From Chloroflexota bacterium (lineage in GTDB: Bacteria > Chloroflexota > Anaerolineae > Anaerolineales > Villigracilaceae), in the NCBI GenBank assembly GCA_019873655.1, contig JAIOAU010000004.1, positions 141,982 through 205,981 of the forward strand: DNA of 64,000 nucleotides, given 5' to 3'. The translations under genes and the position numbers were made by a program. This document shows positions 36,270-48,431 of the stretch, piece by piece; within the stretch, counting starts at the first letter, position 1; the number at the start of each line of letters is the position of its first letter. The notes below the pieces were generated by a model. That model searched no databases, had not been told where the DNA came from, and saw only the letters and a list, made by a program, of their open reading frames with translations.

Positions 36270-36741
36270 GACCACCTCCCAAATGCAAGACCACCTTCAA
36301 GCCGACGACCTCCAGCGCCGGGGCATCCTCGTCCTCGACGACGGCCAGGCCCATCTCCAGGCAGGTCAGGCGGCAGATGTCGGCCACGTCCCCCTCGCCG
36401 ATCAGGCGCACGGCGTGGTGTCCAGCGCGGCGCACCTGCTCGAGGTACTCCTTGACCCGCTGGCGGGTGTTGCGATAGAGCAGGAATTGCTGCTCGATGT
36501 AGTCCACCGTCAGGCGGGCGCGCAGAGCGATGCCTTCGGGCGTGATGATGTAGCGCAGTTTCTTGCGCTCGGCGCGCTTGATCTTGACGTAGCCCTTCTC
36601 GATCAGGCGCTTGAGATGCCAGTTGATCGTCCCGACCGCCACGCCCAACTGGGTGGCGAGCGTGGCCTGGTTGATGTCGGGGTCCTGCTCGATGGTTTCG
36701 AGCAGAGCGAGATCGCGTTGGAGGTCAGCGCTGGTGTTCAT
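36262..36741 (-). CDS. Winged-helix transcriptional regulator (EPS-associated MarR-like)
   Basis: The 159-residue protein has an N-terminal winged helix (LALLETIEQDPDINQATLA, TINWHLKRLIEKGYVKIKR) ending near residue 75. An about 80-residue C-terminal part contains HHAVRLIGEGDVADICRLTCLE, which may be a small ligand-sensing or dimerisation domain. Relatives annotated as EPS-associated MarR-type regulators lie inside polysaccharide clusters. Its presence between epimerase and GT-C genes makes it the likely local regulator of the locus. ATG at 36741 follows the GT-C gene by 4 bases. Confidence 0.78.
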   Translation of the reverse strand: MNTSADLQRDLALLETIEQDPDINQATLATQLGVAVGTINWHLKRLIEKGYVKIKRAERKKLRYIITPEGIALRARLTVDYIEQQFLLYRNTRQRVKEYLEQVRRAGHHAVRLIGEGDVADICRLTCLEMGLAVVEDEDAPALEVVGLKVVLHLGGGHD

Positions 36742-36745
36742 ACTC

Positions 36746-39621
<2,876 letters not shown>

Positions 39622-39663
39622 TCAAAATTCAGCGATTGAATTATAACCGCTCCCGCCCCGGCG

Positions 39664-41199
39664 TCAAGCGCGCCGGCGGTCGCGAATCACCCCAACGATG
39701 ACCACCAGCAGGCCCAGAACGGCCGCCGCCCCGGCGATGACGAAGAAATGCACCTGCCCCTGAGTCCAGCCGGTGTAGCGGGCGATGTACCAGTACAGGA
39801 AGAGGGCCAGGAACAGCCCCTCGACCGTCAGCAGGCGTCCCAGCCAGGGACTGCGGCTCTCACGCTGCCAGAACCAGGCCCGCGCCGCCAGCCAGGCCTG
39901 CGGCAGCAGGAAAATCGCCCGATAGCGGGGATTGTCCCACTGGTCGCCGCCGGCGCGGAAGGCCGAGAGCGCAATCCACAGCCAGACGGCCAGCCACAGC
40001 CAGAGCCAGGCGCGCCGCTCCGGCTGACGCCAGAGCGCCAGGAGCGCCAGCAGCAGGAACGGCAGCAGGGCGTACCATCCCAGCGCCCGCAGGATGCCAA
40101 TGGTCTTCCAAATCCAGACCGCCGGTTCGACCAGCGCCGCCGGCAGGACGGGCTGCAGGATGCCGTAGGCGGTCAAGAAGGGAAAGCGCAGGCCGGCGGG
40201 CATTTCGTCGAAGAGGCGCTGAAGCCAGCCCGAACCCCTTTCGGCCTGATAGGCCTCCCAGGCCCCCGAATAGCGCAGCCATTGAGTCAGGACTTCGAGC
40301 GGCGAGCGGCCCGCTAGGTTGCCGACCGAGAGTCCCAGCCAGAGGAGCGCCAGGCCGAGGACGACGGCCCCGGCCGCGATCAAGGCAGCGCGCCAGGAAA
40401 TCCGCCGCCGGTCGGCGCGCAGCCAGGCCCAGCCGCCGAAAGCGAACAGCGCAAAGAGCGCCACGCCCGGCGAAAAGAGCAGCAGGCCAAGCATCCCGCC
40501 GGCCAGCCAGGGCCAGGCCCGCCGTCCGCCCGCCAGGCCCCAGAGAAGCATGGCCAGGAAAGCGAGCAGGAACGGTTCGCGCATCTGGGCGCTGCCCTGC
40601 AGAAGCGCCTCGGGGTAGAGCGCCAGAATCCAGGCCACCCAGGCGGCCTGACGCGCCTCCCCCAGCCGTTCAACCGTCCGCCAGGCCAGGGCGACGCCGA
40701 GGGCCGCCGTCAGCGCGGCGACGGCGACCAGAAGGAGCGGGCGGTGCAGGTCGGGGGTCAGATAGCGATAGAGCAGGGCGCTCAGGGCCAGCAGGCCGCC
40801 ATACTGGTCGGTGGCGTAGGATTTGTCGAAGGCGCGCCAGAGCGGCTGAGTCGATCGGGCCAGGTCCCAGGCCTGGGTGTCGCGGCGGAAGGCGTCGAAG
40901 AACAGGTAGCCGGCGTTCTGGGTCTCGGTCTCGTAGCCGGCGGCGGGCAGGAGCAGGCGGAAGGCCACTCCCAGGCCGAGGCGCAGAATCAGCGCGGCGA
41001 GCAGAATCCAGCCCAGGGTCCACGCCGAGCCGGCGGCGCGCCAGAGCGCGGCGAGGGCCATCCCTCCCAGCAAGAGAATCAGGCTGAACGCCAGCCAGCC
41101 GATCCACCACTCGCCGCCGGGATCGGGCAGGGCGAGCAGCGCGCCCGCCGCCAGGCTGACCGGCAGAATCCAGCGCAGGTCACGCAGCGATTGTTTCAT
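39664..41199 (-). CDS. Polytopic GT-C-like membrane protein
   Basis: The 511-residue protein is almost entirely hydrophobic, with a first loop containing YETETQNAGYLFFDAFRRDTQAW, an acidic region that could be the active site of a GT39/GT83-like enzyme, and DQYGGLLALSALLYRYLTPDLHRP. About twelve membrane segments. AGAAAGAG precedes ATG at 41199, which overlaps the upstream gene by 20 bases. A Wzy-like role cannot be excluded from sequence alone. Confidence 0.65.
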   Translation of the reverse strand: MKQSLRDLRWILPVSLAAGALLALPDPGGEWWIGWLAFSLILLLGGMALAALWRAAGSAWTLGWILLAALILRLGLGVAFRLLLPAAGYETETQNAGYLFFDAFRRDTQAWDLARSTQPLWRAFDKSYATDQYGGLLALSALLYRYLTPDLHRPLLLVAVAALTAALGVALAWRTVERLGEARQAAWVAWILALYPEALLQGSAQMREPFLLAFLAMLLWGLAGGRRAWPWLAGGMLGLLLFSPGVALFALFAFGGWAWLRADRRRISWRAALIAAGAVVLGLALLWLGLSVGNLAGRSPLEVLTQWLRYSGAWEAYQAERGSGWLQRLFDEMPAGLRFPFLTAYGILQPVLPAALVEPAVWIWKTIGILRALGWYALLPFLLLALLALWRQPERRAWLWLWLAVWLWIALSAFRAGGDQWDNPRYRAIFLLPQAWLAARAWFWQRESRSPWLGRLLTVEGLFLALFLYWYIARYTGWTQGQVHFFVIAGAAAVLGLLVVIVGVIRDRRRA

Positions 41200-42526
41200 G
41201 GACTCTCTTTCTGCTTGCAATGAATTGAACGATTCCCCAGGCCGCCAACAGGACCACCAGCGACTGAATGGAGACCGAGAAGCGCGGGTTGTCGCCGTGA
41301 TCGAGCAGCGTCTGCAGGATCGAGGTGAACCAGACCGTCCCGAAGGCGAACCAGACGAACAGGCCGGGGGCAAGCCGCCGCCGGACCCGCTTCCACAGGA
41401 GGGCGAGCGAACCGGCCAGGAAGGTCATGTTGGCGGCGAAGAGGGCGCCGCGCTCGGCCAGGACGAGGGCGCGCAGGACCGCCTGCAGGGCCGGGCTGGC
41501 GATCGCTTCCGGCTTCCAGTAGAAGGGTACTTTCCAGAACCACCACCAGCCCTGGGCGGCGCTGACCAGGTAGCGCAGGGGATGTTCAAGAATGAGGCGA
41601 ATGGACAGGCGGGCCATCAGTTGCGAGAGTTCGATGAAGCCCAGGCCGGAGGCCTCCTGGATGGCCGGGATGGCGTCCCAGATGGCGTTGTTGGGCTGGC
41701 CGGTCTCGCGGATGCGCCGTTCGCGGTACTCGATGTAGGTGTCGCGGACGGCGGCGTACTCGTCCGGCACGTACTCGAACCAGGCGCCGGTATGCTGGAC
41801 GAGGTGATAGCCCGACATGATGTCCATGCCCCAAATGCCGAAGCGCTGGTGCAGTTTGACCATCCAGCCGACGATGAAGGCCAGGCTGGTCAGGCCGAGC
41901 AGGAGCGCCGCCGCCCAGCGGACGGCCGCGGCGCGGCCGCGCCAGAGGACGACCAGCAGGAAGGCCGCCCAGAAAGGCAGGAAGATGAATTGCGGACGGG
42001 TGAGGGTCAGGACGCCGCCGGTCAGGCCGAGCAGGAAGCCCATCAGCAGGAGACGCCAGGCGGGCAGCCGCGGCGAGGCGTGCAGCAGCCAGGCCATGCC
42101 GCCCAGCAGGAGCGCCACCAGGAAGGTCGTCAGGCTCTCGGAGAGGATGTTGGCCTCGAAGAACAACTGTCCGAGGTTGAGGCTGTGCGCCAGGCCGGCC
42201 AGCGCGCCGAACCAGGCCTGGCCGCTGATCTTCCAGCCGATGTAGAAGAGCAGCAAAGTGACCGCAACGCCGAGAATCAACTGCGCGGCGTAGACGGCGC
42301 GGTCCGGGCCGAGCAGGGCCAGGAAGACCGGATAGCCCGGCGTGCGGATGTAGTTGTAGGCCGGCCAGTCGGCGGAGAGGACCGTCTCGGCGATGCCGCG
42401 GTAGGCGTTGGTGTCGCTGAAGTGGCCGACCGGGTAGGTGAAGAACAGAATCAGGCGGACCAAGACGGCGACGCCCAGCGTGATCCACAGCCAGGCGCGG
42501 AGGGAGAGGTTTCGCAGACGGTTCAT
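41180..42526 (-). CDS. Polytopic GT-C-like membrane protein
   Basis: The 448-residue protein has an early loop YPVGHFSDTNAYRGIAETVL, ANILSESLTTFLVALLLG and a long periplasmic stretch (FEYVPDEYAAVRDTYIEYRE) between hydrophobic blocks. It belongs to the broad GT39-like group of membrane glycosyltransferases. It overlaps the GT4 gene upstream by ATGA. Its closeness to another protein of the same kind suggests two successive outer-face reactions, which is inference. Confidence 0.66.
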   Translation of the reverse strand: MNRLRNLSLRAWLWITLGVAVLVRLILFFTYPVGHFSDTNAYRGIAETVLSADWPAYNYIRTPGYPVFLALLGPDRAVYAAQLILGVAVTLLLFYIGWKISGQAWFGALAGLAHSLNLGQLFFEANILSESLTTFLVALLLGGMAWLLHASPRLPAWRLLLMGFLLGLTGGVLTLTRPQFIFLPFWAAFLLVVLWRGRAAAVRWAAALLLGLTSLAFIVGWMVKLHQRFGIWGMDIMSGYHLVQHTGAWFEYVPDEYAAVRDTYIEYRERRIRETGQPNNAIWDAIPAIQEASGLGFIELSQLMARLSIRLILEHPLRYLVSAAQGWWWFWKVPFYWKPEAIASPALQAVLRALVLAERGALFAANMTFLAGSLALLWKRVRRRLAPGLFVWFAFGTVWFTSILQTLLDHGDNPRFSVSIQSLVVLLAAWGIVQFIASRKRVHETIAA

Positions 42527-43653
42527 GGGCGGGGAAATCCTTCCAGGGCGCGCCCGGCGCGGCGGACCCAGGTGTAGTTTTCGGCGGCGGCGCGGGCGCG
42601 GCGACCGAGGTCCTGCCGCCGGGCCTCGTCGGCGAGCAGCGCCGCCAGCGCCGACTGCCAGGCGGCCGTCTCCTCCGGCGGGCAGAAGACGGCGCTCGAT
42701 TCGTCCAGCACCTCGCGGATGACCGGCAAGTCGCTGGTCAGGATGGCGCGGCCGGAGGCCATGTACTCGAACATCTTCATCGGGCTGGCGACCTGCGCCG
42801 AGTGTCCCACCCCGCTGCTGATGGCGATGGTCTTGCCGTAGGGCATGAGCAGGATGTCGGCGGCGGCCTGGTAGAGCGGCAGGCGGTCGTTGGGGACGAA
42901 GCCGGTGAAGGTCACGTTGCGCAGACGGAGCGCGCCGGCGCGGGTCTGCCATTCGAGCACGTCGGCCTGGCGGCCGCCCACCCACAGGAAATTGACCTGC
43001 GGGAAGGCCTGGGCCAGGGCGAGGAACAGGTCGGCGCCGCGGCCGGCGTACAAATGACCGGTGCAGGCCACGGTGGGCAGGTCGGGCAGGCCCAGGCGGC
43101 GGCGCGCCGCCGGAGGGGACGGGAGGGAGTCGAAACGCTCCAGATCCACGCCGTTGGGGGCGAGAATCACGTCCTCGGGCGGCAGGCGCAGCGGATAGCG
43201 CGCTTCCAGGGCGGCGCGCAGGGCCGAGGTGATGACAAGCAGCCGCTTGCGGCCCGGCAGGCGCAGGAAGAGGCGGAACCACAGCGGGCCGAACGCGCCG
43301 GAGGGCAGGTCGTGCATTTCGAGCAGCACGGGCAGACCGGCCAGCAGGCCATAGACCGCCGCCGGCAGCGGCCAGACGTAGAGCAAGTCGGGGGTCCGCC
43401 GCCGCGCCCGCCGGACGGCCTCCCACGCGAACCAGCGCCGCGAGCGCGCCGGCAGCCAGGCGACCTCGAAGGACGTCCGCAGGCCGTAGTAGGCGGCCAG
43501 TTGCTGGACGCCGACCGTCTCCTGGCGGTTGTCGGGGACGAGCAGGGCGACCCGGTGGCCGAGCTGGGCCAACGCCTGACAGGCTTTCATGGCCTGGATG
43601 CCGTTGGCCAGTTCGGAGGGAATCTTGGCGGCAGAAATGCAGACGATGTTCAT
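42523..43653 (-). CDS. Glycosyltransferase family 4 (GT-B)
   Basis: The 376-residue GT4 enzyme starts MNIVCISAAKIPSELANGIQ, has APNGVDLERFDSL, CTGHLYAGRGADLFLAL and ASPMKMFEYMASGRAILTSD at the donor site. This version with KMFEYMA instead of E-x7-E is widespread among bacterial GT4 proteins. ATGA overlaps join it to the flippase gene and to the GT-C gene. Confidence 0.84.
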   Translation of the reverse strand: MNIVCISAAKIPSELANGIQAMKACQALAQLGHRVALLVPDNRQETVGVQQLAAYYGLRTSFEVAWLPARSRRWFAWEAVRRARRRTPDLLYVWPLPAAVYGLLAGLPVLLEMHDLPSGAFGPLWFRLFLRLPGRKRLLVITSALRAALEARYPLRLPPEDVILAPNGVDLERFDSLPSPPAARRRLGLPDLPTVACTGHLYAGRGADLFLALAQAFPQVNFLWVGGRQADVLEWQTRAGALRLRNVTFTGFVPNDRLPLYQAAADILLMPYGKTIAISSGVGHSAQVASPMKMFEYMASGRAILTSDLPVIREVLDESSAVFCPPEETAAWQSALAALLADEARRQDLGRRARAAAENYTWVRRAGRALEGFPRP

Positions 43654-45014
43654 GGCGTCACCGGCAGGGCAGACTGGAGGCGAATCTCACGCAGGCCGCG
43701 CCAGGTCATGATGCTGATGGAAACGATGAAATACGCAATCAGGATGACGGCTTCCATCCAATACGGGCTCCGCGGCAGCAAAATCACCGCCAGGAGAATC
43801 TTGGCCAGCATGCAGACGAAGGTGACCCGCAAGATATAACCGGCCCGGCCCTGGGCCAGCAGCAGCGAACGGTTCCAATAGAACAGGTTGCCGAATCCGT
43901 AACCGATCAGCAAAATCAACAGGACCGGGTAGGCCGGCAGGTATTCAGGCTTGTAGATGCTGAACGTGCGCCCGAAGAACGTCCACGGTTCGAAGAGGAT
44001 GGCCCGGCCGAACAGGAGTAGGACGAAGGCCACGAAGCCGGTCCAAGCGCCGGCCAGGACGGTGACGCGCTTCAAGAGGCTCTTCAGCCGCGCCCACTGA
44101 CGGGCGGCGAAGGCGCGCGTGATCTCCGGGTAGGTCGGGCCGATCAGGGCGTCGACCGGCATCGTGATCAGCCCGATCAACGCCAGGGCGACCTTGTAGT
44201 AGCCGGAGACGACCGGCCCGAAGAAGAAGCCGACCCACTGCACCTCGCTGTCGCGCGCCAGGACGTTGATCGTCCCGCTGATGTTGGTGCTGACGGCGAA
44301 GCCGAGCGCTTCCTTCCAGGGCGGCAGGGCCGAGAAGGGCGCCCGCAGCCAGTCTGCGCCTGCCAGGCGCGGCATCCAGCGCCAGGCGACGGCCATCGGC
44401 CCCAACCCCAAAATCATCTTGCCGATCAGGTAGGCCCACAGAATTTCGATGAAGCGTCCGCCCCGCAGGGCGGCGACGAAGACCAGAACGGCCACGGCGA
44501 TGCTCTGAATCAGATTGATGAGCGCCAGGTCGCGGAAGCGCCCCGCCAGGCGCAGCACGCCGGTGGCCGTCTCGGTGACGAGGTTGGCCAGGATGGTCAG
44601 GCCGAAGAGGACGAAGAGGGGCGACAGCGTCAGGTCGCGGGCGTTGTAGCGCGCCCCGAGGGGAGCAAGCAGGACCAGGACGCCGAAGGCCGTCAGCGAG
44701 GTCAGCGCCTCGAGCAGGCCGGCGGCCTTGACCACCGCGGCGGCGCGTTCGTTCTGGCCGCGTTCGAGCGCCTCGCCCATGTACTTGACCACCACGTCGC
44801 TCATCCGAAAGGAGAGCAGGCGGTTGATGTTGGCGACGAAGTTGGTGATGATGCCCAGGACGCCGAAATCGCGCACCCCCAGCAAGCCGGCGGTGACGAT
44901 CGAGAGGACCGCCCCGATGGCGTTGCTGGCGAACAAGTAGAACGAATTGCTCACCACCCGCCCCAGCAGTTTGTCCTGCATCCAGGCGGCGATTCGCTTG
45001 CGCAGACGGATCAC
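43650..45014 (-). CDS. wzx: Wzx-type polysaccharide flippase (MOP superfamily)
   Basis: The 454-residue protein has some 12-14 hydrophobic segments, opening with VVSNSFYLFASNAIGAVLSIVTAG and followed by the RDFGVLGII motif typical of MOP/Wzx exporters. It should flip lipid-linked repeat units. GTG at 45014 was chosen as start because it overlaps the epimerase stop by GTGA and a weak AGAGG lies upstream. ATG at 44981 is the alternative and would shorten the protein by 11 residues. The presence of wzx together with wzm/wzt means two export routes in one locus. Confidence 0.82.
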   Translation of the reverse strand: MIRLRKRIAAWMQDKLLGRVVSNSFYLFASNAIGAVLSIVTAGLLGVRDFGVLGIITNFVANINRLLSFRMSDVVVKYMGEALERGQNERAAAVVKAAGLLEALTSLTAFGVLVLLAPLGARYNARDLTLSPLFVLFGLTILANLVTETATGVLRLAGRFRDLALINLIQSIAVAVLVFVAALRGGRFIEILWAYLIGKMILGLGPMAVAWRWMPRLAGADWLRAPFSALPPWKEALGFAVSTNISGTINVLARDSEVQWVGFFFGPVVSGYYKVALALIGLITMPVDALIGPTYPEITRAFAARQWARLKSLLKRVTVLAGAWTGFVAFVLLLFGRAILFEPWTFFGRTFSIYKPEYLPAYPVLLILLIGYGFGNLFYWNRSLLLAQGRAGYILRVTFVCMLAKILLAVILLPRSPYWMEAVILIAYFIVSISIMTWRGLREIRLQSALPVTP

Positions 45015-45991
45015 GGCTTGACGACCTCTTTCGCCCAGGCGCGCTCGCGCTCGTACCAGTCCACGAACCGGCCGACGCCCTCGCTCAGCCCGACCTGCGG
45101 CTGCCAGTCCAGCAGGCGGCGGGCCTTGCTCACGTCGGCCCAGTTCGTCAACATGTCGGCCGGGTTGGGCGGATGAATCTCGACGACCGCCTTGCGGCCG
45201 ATCCGCTCTTCGAGCATGGCGATCAGGGCGTTCATCGTGATCACCTCGTGGCCGCCCAGGTTGATGATTTCGTATCCGAGCGGACGCAGCGCCGCCAGCG
45301 TGCCGCGGGCGATGTCGTCCACGTAGGTGAAGCCGCGCGACTGTTCGCCGTCGCCGTACAACTGCACCGGCTGCCCCTCGCGAATCCACTTGGTGAAGCG
45401 GTATATGCTCATGTCGGGGCGTCCGGCCGGGCCGTAGACGGTGAAGTAGCGCACCACGCTGACGTCCAGCCCGTACAGGCTGTGATAACTATGGCACAGC
45501 ACCTCGGCCGCCTTCTTGCTGGCCGCGTAGGGCTGGAGCGGATGGCTGCTGTCGGCCTCCTCGGGCGTGGGGCAGGGCGCGTTGGCCCCGTACACGCTCG
45601 AGGTCGAGGCCAGCAGGAACTTGGGGACGCCCCGCCGCCGGCAGAACTCGAGCAGATTCAGCGTGCCGAGGACATTCGTCTCGTAGAAGACCCAGGGATT
45701 CTCGACGCTGGCGCGCACCCCGGCCCGCGCCGCCAGGTTGACGACGGCGTCGAAGGAGGACTTGTCAAGCGGAGATCGAGGCTCTAGGAGAGCGCGGTCG
45801 GCGATGTCGGCGCGCACGAAGGTGAAGCGCGGCAGGGCTTGGAGTTTCCGCAGGCGGTATTCCTTGATGCGCACGTCATAGGCGTCGTTCAGGTTGTCCA
45901 CGCCGGTGACGGCGTGCCCCTGCTCGAGCAGCAGTTCGGCGACCCGCGCCCCGATGAACCCGGCCGCCCCGGTGACGAGATAATGCGCCAT
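45011..45991 (-). CDS. UDP-uronate 4-epimerase (CapI/GAE type)
   Basis: The 326-residue extended SDR has TGAAGFIG at 7-14, VDNLNDAYDVRIKEYRL from 31, which is characteristic of UDP-glucuronate 4-epimerases, NLAARAGVRASVENP and Tyr155/Lys159 in PYAASKKAAE, then RYFTVYGPAGRPDMS. The expected product is UDP-galacturonate from UDP-glucuronate or the acetamido counterpart from the neighbouring dehydrogenase. The gene follows the dehydrogenase gene without gap. Confidence 0.83.
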   Translation of the reverse strand: MAHYLVTGAAGFIGARVAELLLEQGHAVTGVDNLNDAYDVRIKEYRLRKLQALPRFTFVRADIADRALLEPRSPLDKSSFDAVVNLAARAGVRASVENPWVFYETNVLGTLNLLEFCRRRGVPKFLLASTSSVYGANAPCPTPEEADSSHPLQPYAASKKAAEVLCHSYHSLYGLDVSVVRYFTVYGPAGRPDMSIYRFTKWIREGQPVQLYGDGEQSRGFTYVDDIARGTLAALRPLGYEIINLGGHEVITMNALIAMLEERIGRKAVVEIHPPNPADMLTNWADVSKARRLLDWQPQVGLSEGVGRFVDWYERERAWAKEVVKP

Positions 45992-47311
45992 CTACAACCT
46001 GACGACTTTGGGATGATCCTTGCCCAGTTTGCCCAGCGCGTTGCGGCTGTCGAAGATGAAGCGGGCCGCCTCGAGGATGGCCGGGTAATCGTAGGCCTTG
46101 TGGTTGGTGACGATCGCCACCACATCCGCCTGGCGGACGGCCGCCATCAGGTCCGGCGCTGAGTGCATCGTCTCGCCCTCGTGGGTGACGAGCGAGGGAA
46201 TGTACGGGTCATGATATTCGACCTGCGCGCCCTTGCGCTTGAGCAGGCCGATGACGTCCAGCGCCGGGGATTCGCGGATGTCGTCGATGTCGGGCTTGTA
46301 GGCCGCGCCCAGCACCAGACAGCGGCTGCCCTTCAGCGTCTGGCCGCGCTCGTTGAGGGCCTCCAGGATGCGCGTCACCACGTAGCGCGGCATGTTGGTG
46401 TTGATATCGGAGGCCAGTTCGATGAACTTGGCCGTGTACTGATAGGACTTCATCTTCCAGGAAAGATAGAGCGGGTCGATGGGGATGCAGTGCCCGCCCA
46501 GTCCCGGCCCCGGCGTGAACTTCATGAAGCCGAACGGCTTGGTCGCGGCGGCGTCGATCACCTCCCACACGTCCACGCCCATCCGCTCGCACATGATGGC
46601 CATCTCGTTGACCATGGCGATGTTGATCATGCGGAAGGTGTTTTCGAGCAGTTTGGCCATCTCGGCCGCCTCGGCCGAGGAGACCAGGTGGATGGTCTGA
46701 ATCGCCCCGCCGTACCAGGCCGCCGCCACCTCGGCGCAGGCCGGGGTGATGCCGCCCACCACCTTGGGCGTGTTGAAGGTGGTGAAATCCTGCCGCCCCG
46801 GGTCGACGCGCTCGGGCGAGAAGGCCAGGAACCAGTCCTCGCCGACCTTCAGCCCTTTCTCCTCGCCCAGTTTCGGCAGGAGGACCTCACGCGTCGTACC
46901 GGGATAGGTGGTCGATTCGAGCACCACCACCATGCCTTTGTGCATGTACTTGGCCAGTTCGTCCGTCGCCGCCAGGATGAACGACATGTCGGGGTCGCCG
47001 GTCTTGCGCAGCGGCGTCGGGACGCAGATGCTGACGGCGTCGGCCTGGCGCAGGACGGCGAAATCGGTCGTCGCCTTGAGTTTTCCGGCCCGGACGAGTT
47101 TTGCCACCGTCTCGGTCGGCACATCGGGGATGTAGGAGACGCCCCGGTTGAGCGACTCGATCTTGCGCCCGTCGGGGTCCACGCCGGTGACGGTGAACCC
47201 CGCCTCGGCAAAGACGACCGCCAGCGGCAGGCCCACGTAGCCCAGGCCGAGCACGGCTACGGCGGCAGTCTTGTCCTTAAATTTTGCAATCAACGTGTCT
47301 TTGGTCGTCAT
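45992..47311 (-). CDS. UDP-HexNAc 6-dehydrogenase (WbpA/WecC family)
   Basis: The 439-residue protein has the NAD loop GLGYVGLP at 22-29, STTYPGTT at 133-140, FSPERVDPG, the middle helix AEMAKLLENTFRMINIAMVNE and the catalytic Cys275 in GPGLGGHCIPIDP. It resembles WbpA/TviB (UDP-GlcNAc) more than UDP-glucose dehydrogenases, but WecC-type ManNAc specificity cannot be excluded. It is the first gene of the glycan locus; GGAGAAAG precedes ATG at 47311, only 23 bases after the stop of udg. Confidence 0.87.
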   Translation of the reverse strand: MTTKDTLIAKFKDKTAAVAVLGLGYVGLPLAVVFAEAGFTVTGVDPDGRKIESLNRGVSYIPDVPTETVAKLVRAGKLKATTDFAVLRQADAVSICVPTPLRKTGDPDMSFILAATDELAKYMHKGMVVVLESTTYPGTTREVLLPKLGEEKGLKVGEDWFLAFSPERVDPGRQDFTTFNTPKVVGGITPACAEVAAAWYGGAIQTIHLVSSAEAAEMAKLLENTFRMINIAMVNEMAIMCERMGVDVWEVIDAAATKPFGFMKFTPGPGLGGHCIPIDPLYLSWKMKSYQYTAKFIELASDINTNMPRYVVTRILEALNERGQTLKGSRCLVLGAAYKPDIDDIRESPALDVIGLLKRKGAQVEYHDPYIPSLVTHEGETMHSAPDLMAAVRQADVVAIVTNHKAYDYPAILEAARFIFDSRNALGKLGKDHPKVVRL

Positions 47312-47334
47312 TCTTTCTCCATAAAAAGGCCGCG

Positions 47335-47970
47335 CTAGAACAGACTGAGTTGTTTCGGCTGCTCCGCCGGCGGCTCCTCGGCCGGGACGGCAGCAACGTG
47401 CTTGAGCGCCGCCCGCGCCTGTTCGAGCAGTTTGGGAAGGAGGGCGAAATCCTGCGCCAGGATGGGCAGGTTGGCGGGCTGATGCAGCGCCGCCGCCGGA
47501 TGATACATGGCGATCACGAAGCGCGCCCCCACCCGCCGCATCTGCCCGTGGACGGCGCTGATCTTGGCCCCCGGCATGAACTTGTTCATCGAGTAGCGGC
47601 CGAGGGTGATGATGATCTTCGGATTCAGCGCCACGATCTGCCGCTCCAGGTACTCGTCGCAGGCCGCCAGTTCCTCCGGCAGGGGGTCGCGGTTGCCGGG
47701 CGGACGGCATTTTACCACATTGCCGATCCACACTTCCTCGCGCTTCAGGCCGGCCTTGGCCAGCAGTTCGTTGAGCAAATTGCCCGCCGCCCCGACGAAC
47801 GGCCGCCCCTGTTCGTTTTCATAAAAGCCCGGCCCCTCGCCGATGAACATGATCTCGGCGTTGGCCGGCCCCTCCCCCGGCACCGCCTTCTTGCGCGAGC
47901 GATGCAGCGCGCACTTCTGACAGACGGCCACTTCGGCTGCAATTTGGGCCAGAGTCTCTTCGGCGTTCAT
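47335..47970 (-). CDS. Family 4 uracil-DNA glycosylase with C-terminal clamp-binding motif
   Basis: The 211-residue protein has four cysteines for a 4Fe-4S cluster (C17, C20, C88 and C104), GEGPGFYEN at 44-52, RPFVGAAGNLL and the active-site loop MYHPAA near 155-160. These features define type 4 UDGs, which excise uracil from DNA. The last five residues are QLSLF (207-211), the canonical bacterial beta-clamp binding pentapeptide. It overlaps rimI by ATGA. Confidence 0.9.
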   Translation of the reverse strand: MNAEETLAQIAAEVAVCQKCALHRSRKKAVPGEGPANAEIMFIGEGPGFYENEQGRPFVGAAGNLLNELLAKAGLKREEVWIGNVVKCRPPGNRDPLPEELAACDEYLERQIVALNPKIIITLGRYSMNKFMPGAKISAVHGQMRRVGARFVIAMYHPAAALHQPANLPILAQDFALLPKLLEQARAALKHVAAVPAEEPPAEQPKQLSLF

Positions 47971-48431
47971 GTCACCTCCAGGTGATCCAGGTTCTCCAGA
48001 GTCATCAGCAACGCGTCTTCCTGATTGTCCTTGTAGTATCCCGGCCGCCGCCCGCTGACGACGAAACCGTACTTGCGATACAGATTCTGCGCCGCCAGAT
48101 TGCTCGCCCGCACCTCCAGGAAAGCCGTCCGGGCGCCCTCCTGCCGGGCAGACTGCAACGCCGCGATCATCAGCCGCTCGCCGATCCCCTGCTGGCGAAA
48201 ATCGGGATGGGTGGCAATCGTGGCAATGTGCGCCTCGTCCACCGTCAGCCACAAGACCAGCATGGCGACCACGCGCCCGTCCACCTCGGCCACCCAGGGG
48301 CGCGCAACCGGGTTTTCGCTGACCTCGAAGCGGAACGACCGCTCCGGCCACGGCAGACTGAACGACAGGCGGTCGATCTCGTGGACAGCGGGCACATCTG
48401 CAAGAGTCATGCGCCGGATGACCAGGTTCAC
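47967..48431 (-). CDS. rimI: Ribosomal-protein-S18-alanine N-acetyltransferase RimI-like
   Basis: The 154-residue GNAT protein has IRRMTLADVPAVHEIDRLSFSLPW, the acetyl-CoA loop FRQQGIGERLM (R/Q-x-x-G-x-G) and the RimI-typical LEVRASNLAAQNLYRKYGFVVSGRRPGYY. GTG at 48431 was taken as start because it overlaps the tsaB stop by GTGA. The next ATG would cut into the first strand. Occurrence beside tsaB and tsaE is usual. Confidence 0.88.
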   Translation of the reverse strand: MNLVIRRMTLADVPAVHEIDRLSFSLPWPERSFRFEVSENPVARPWVAEVDGRVVAMLVLWLTVDEAHIATIATHPDFRQQGIGERLMIAALQSARQEGARTAFLEVRASNLAAQNLYRKYGFVVSGRRPGYYKDNQEDALLMTLENLDHLEVT

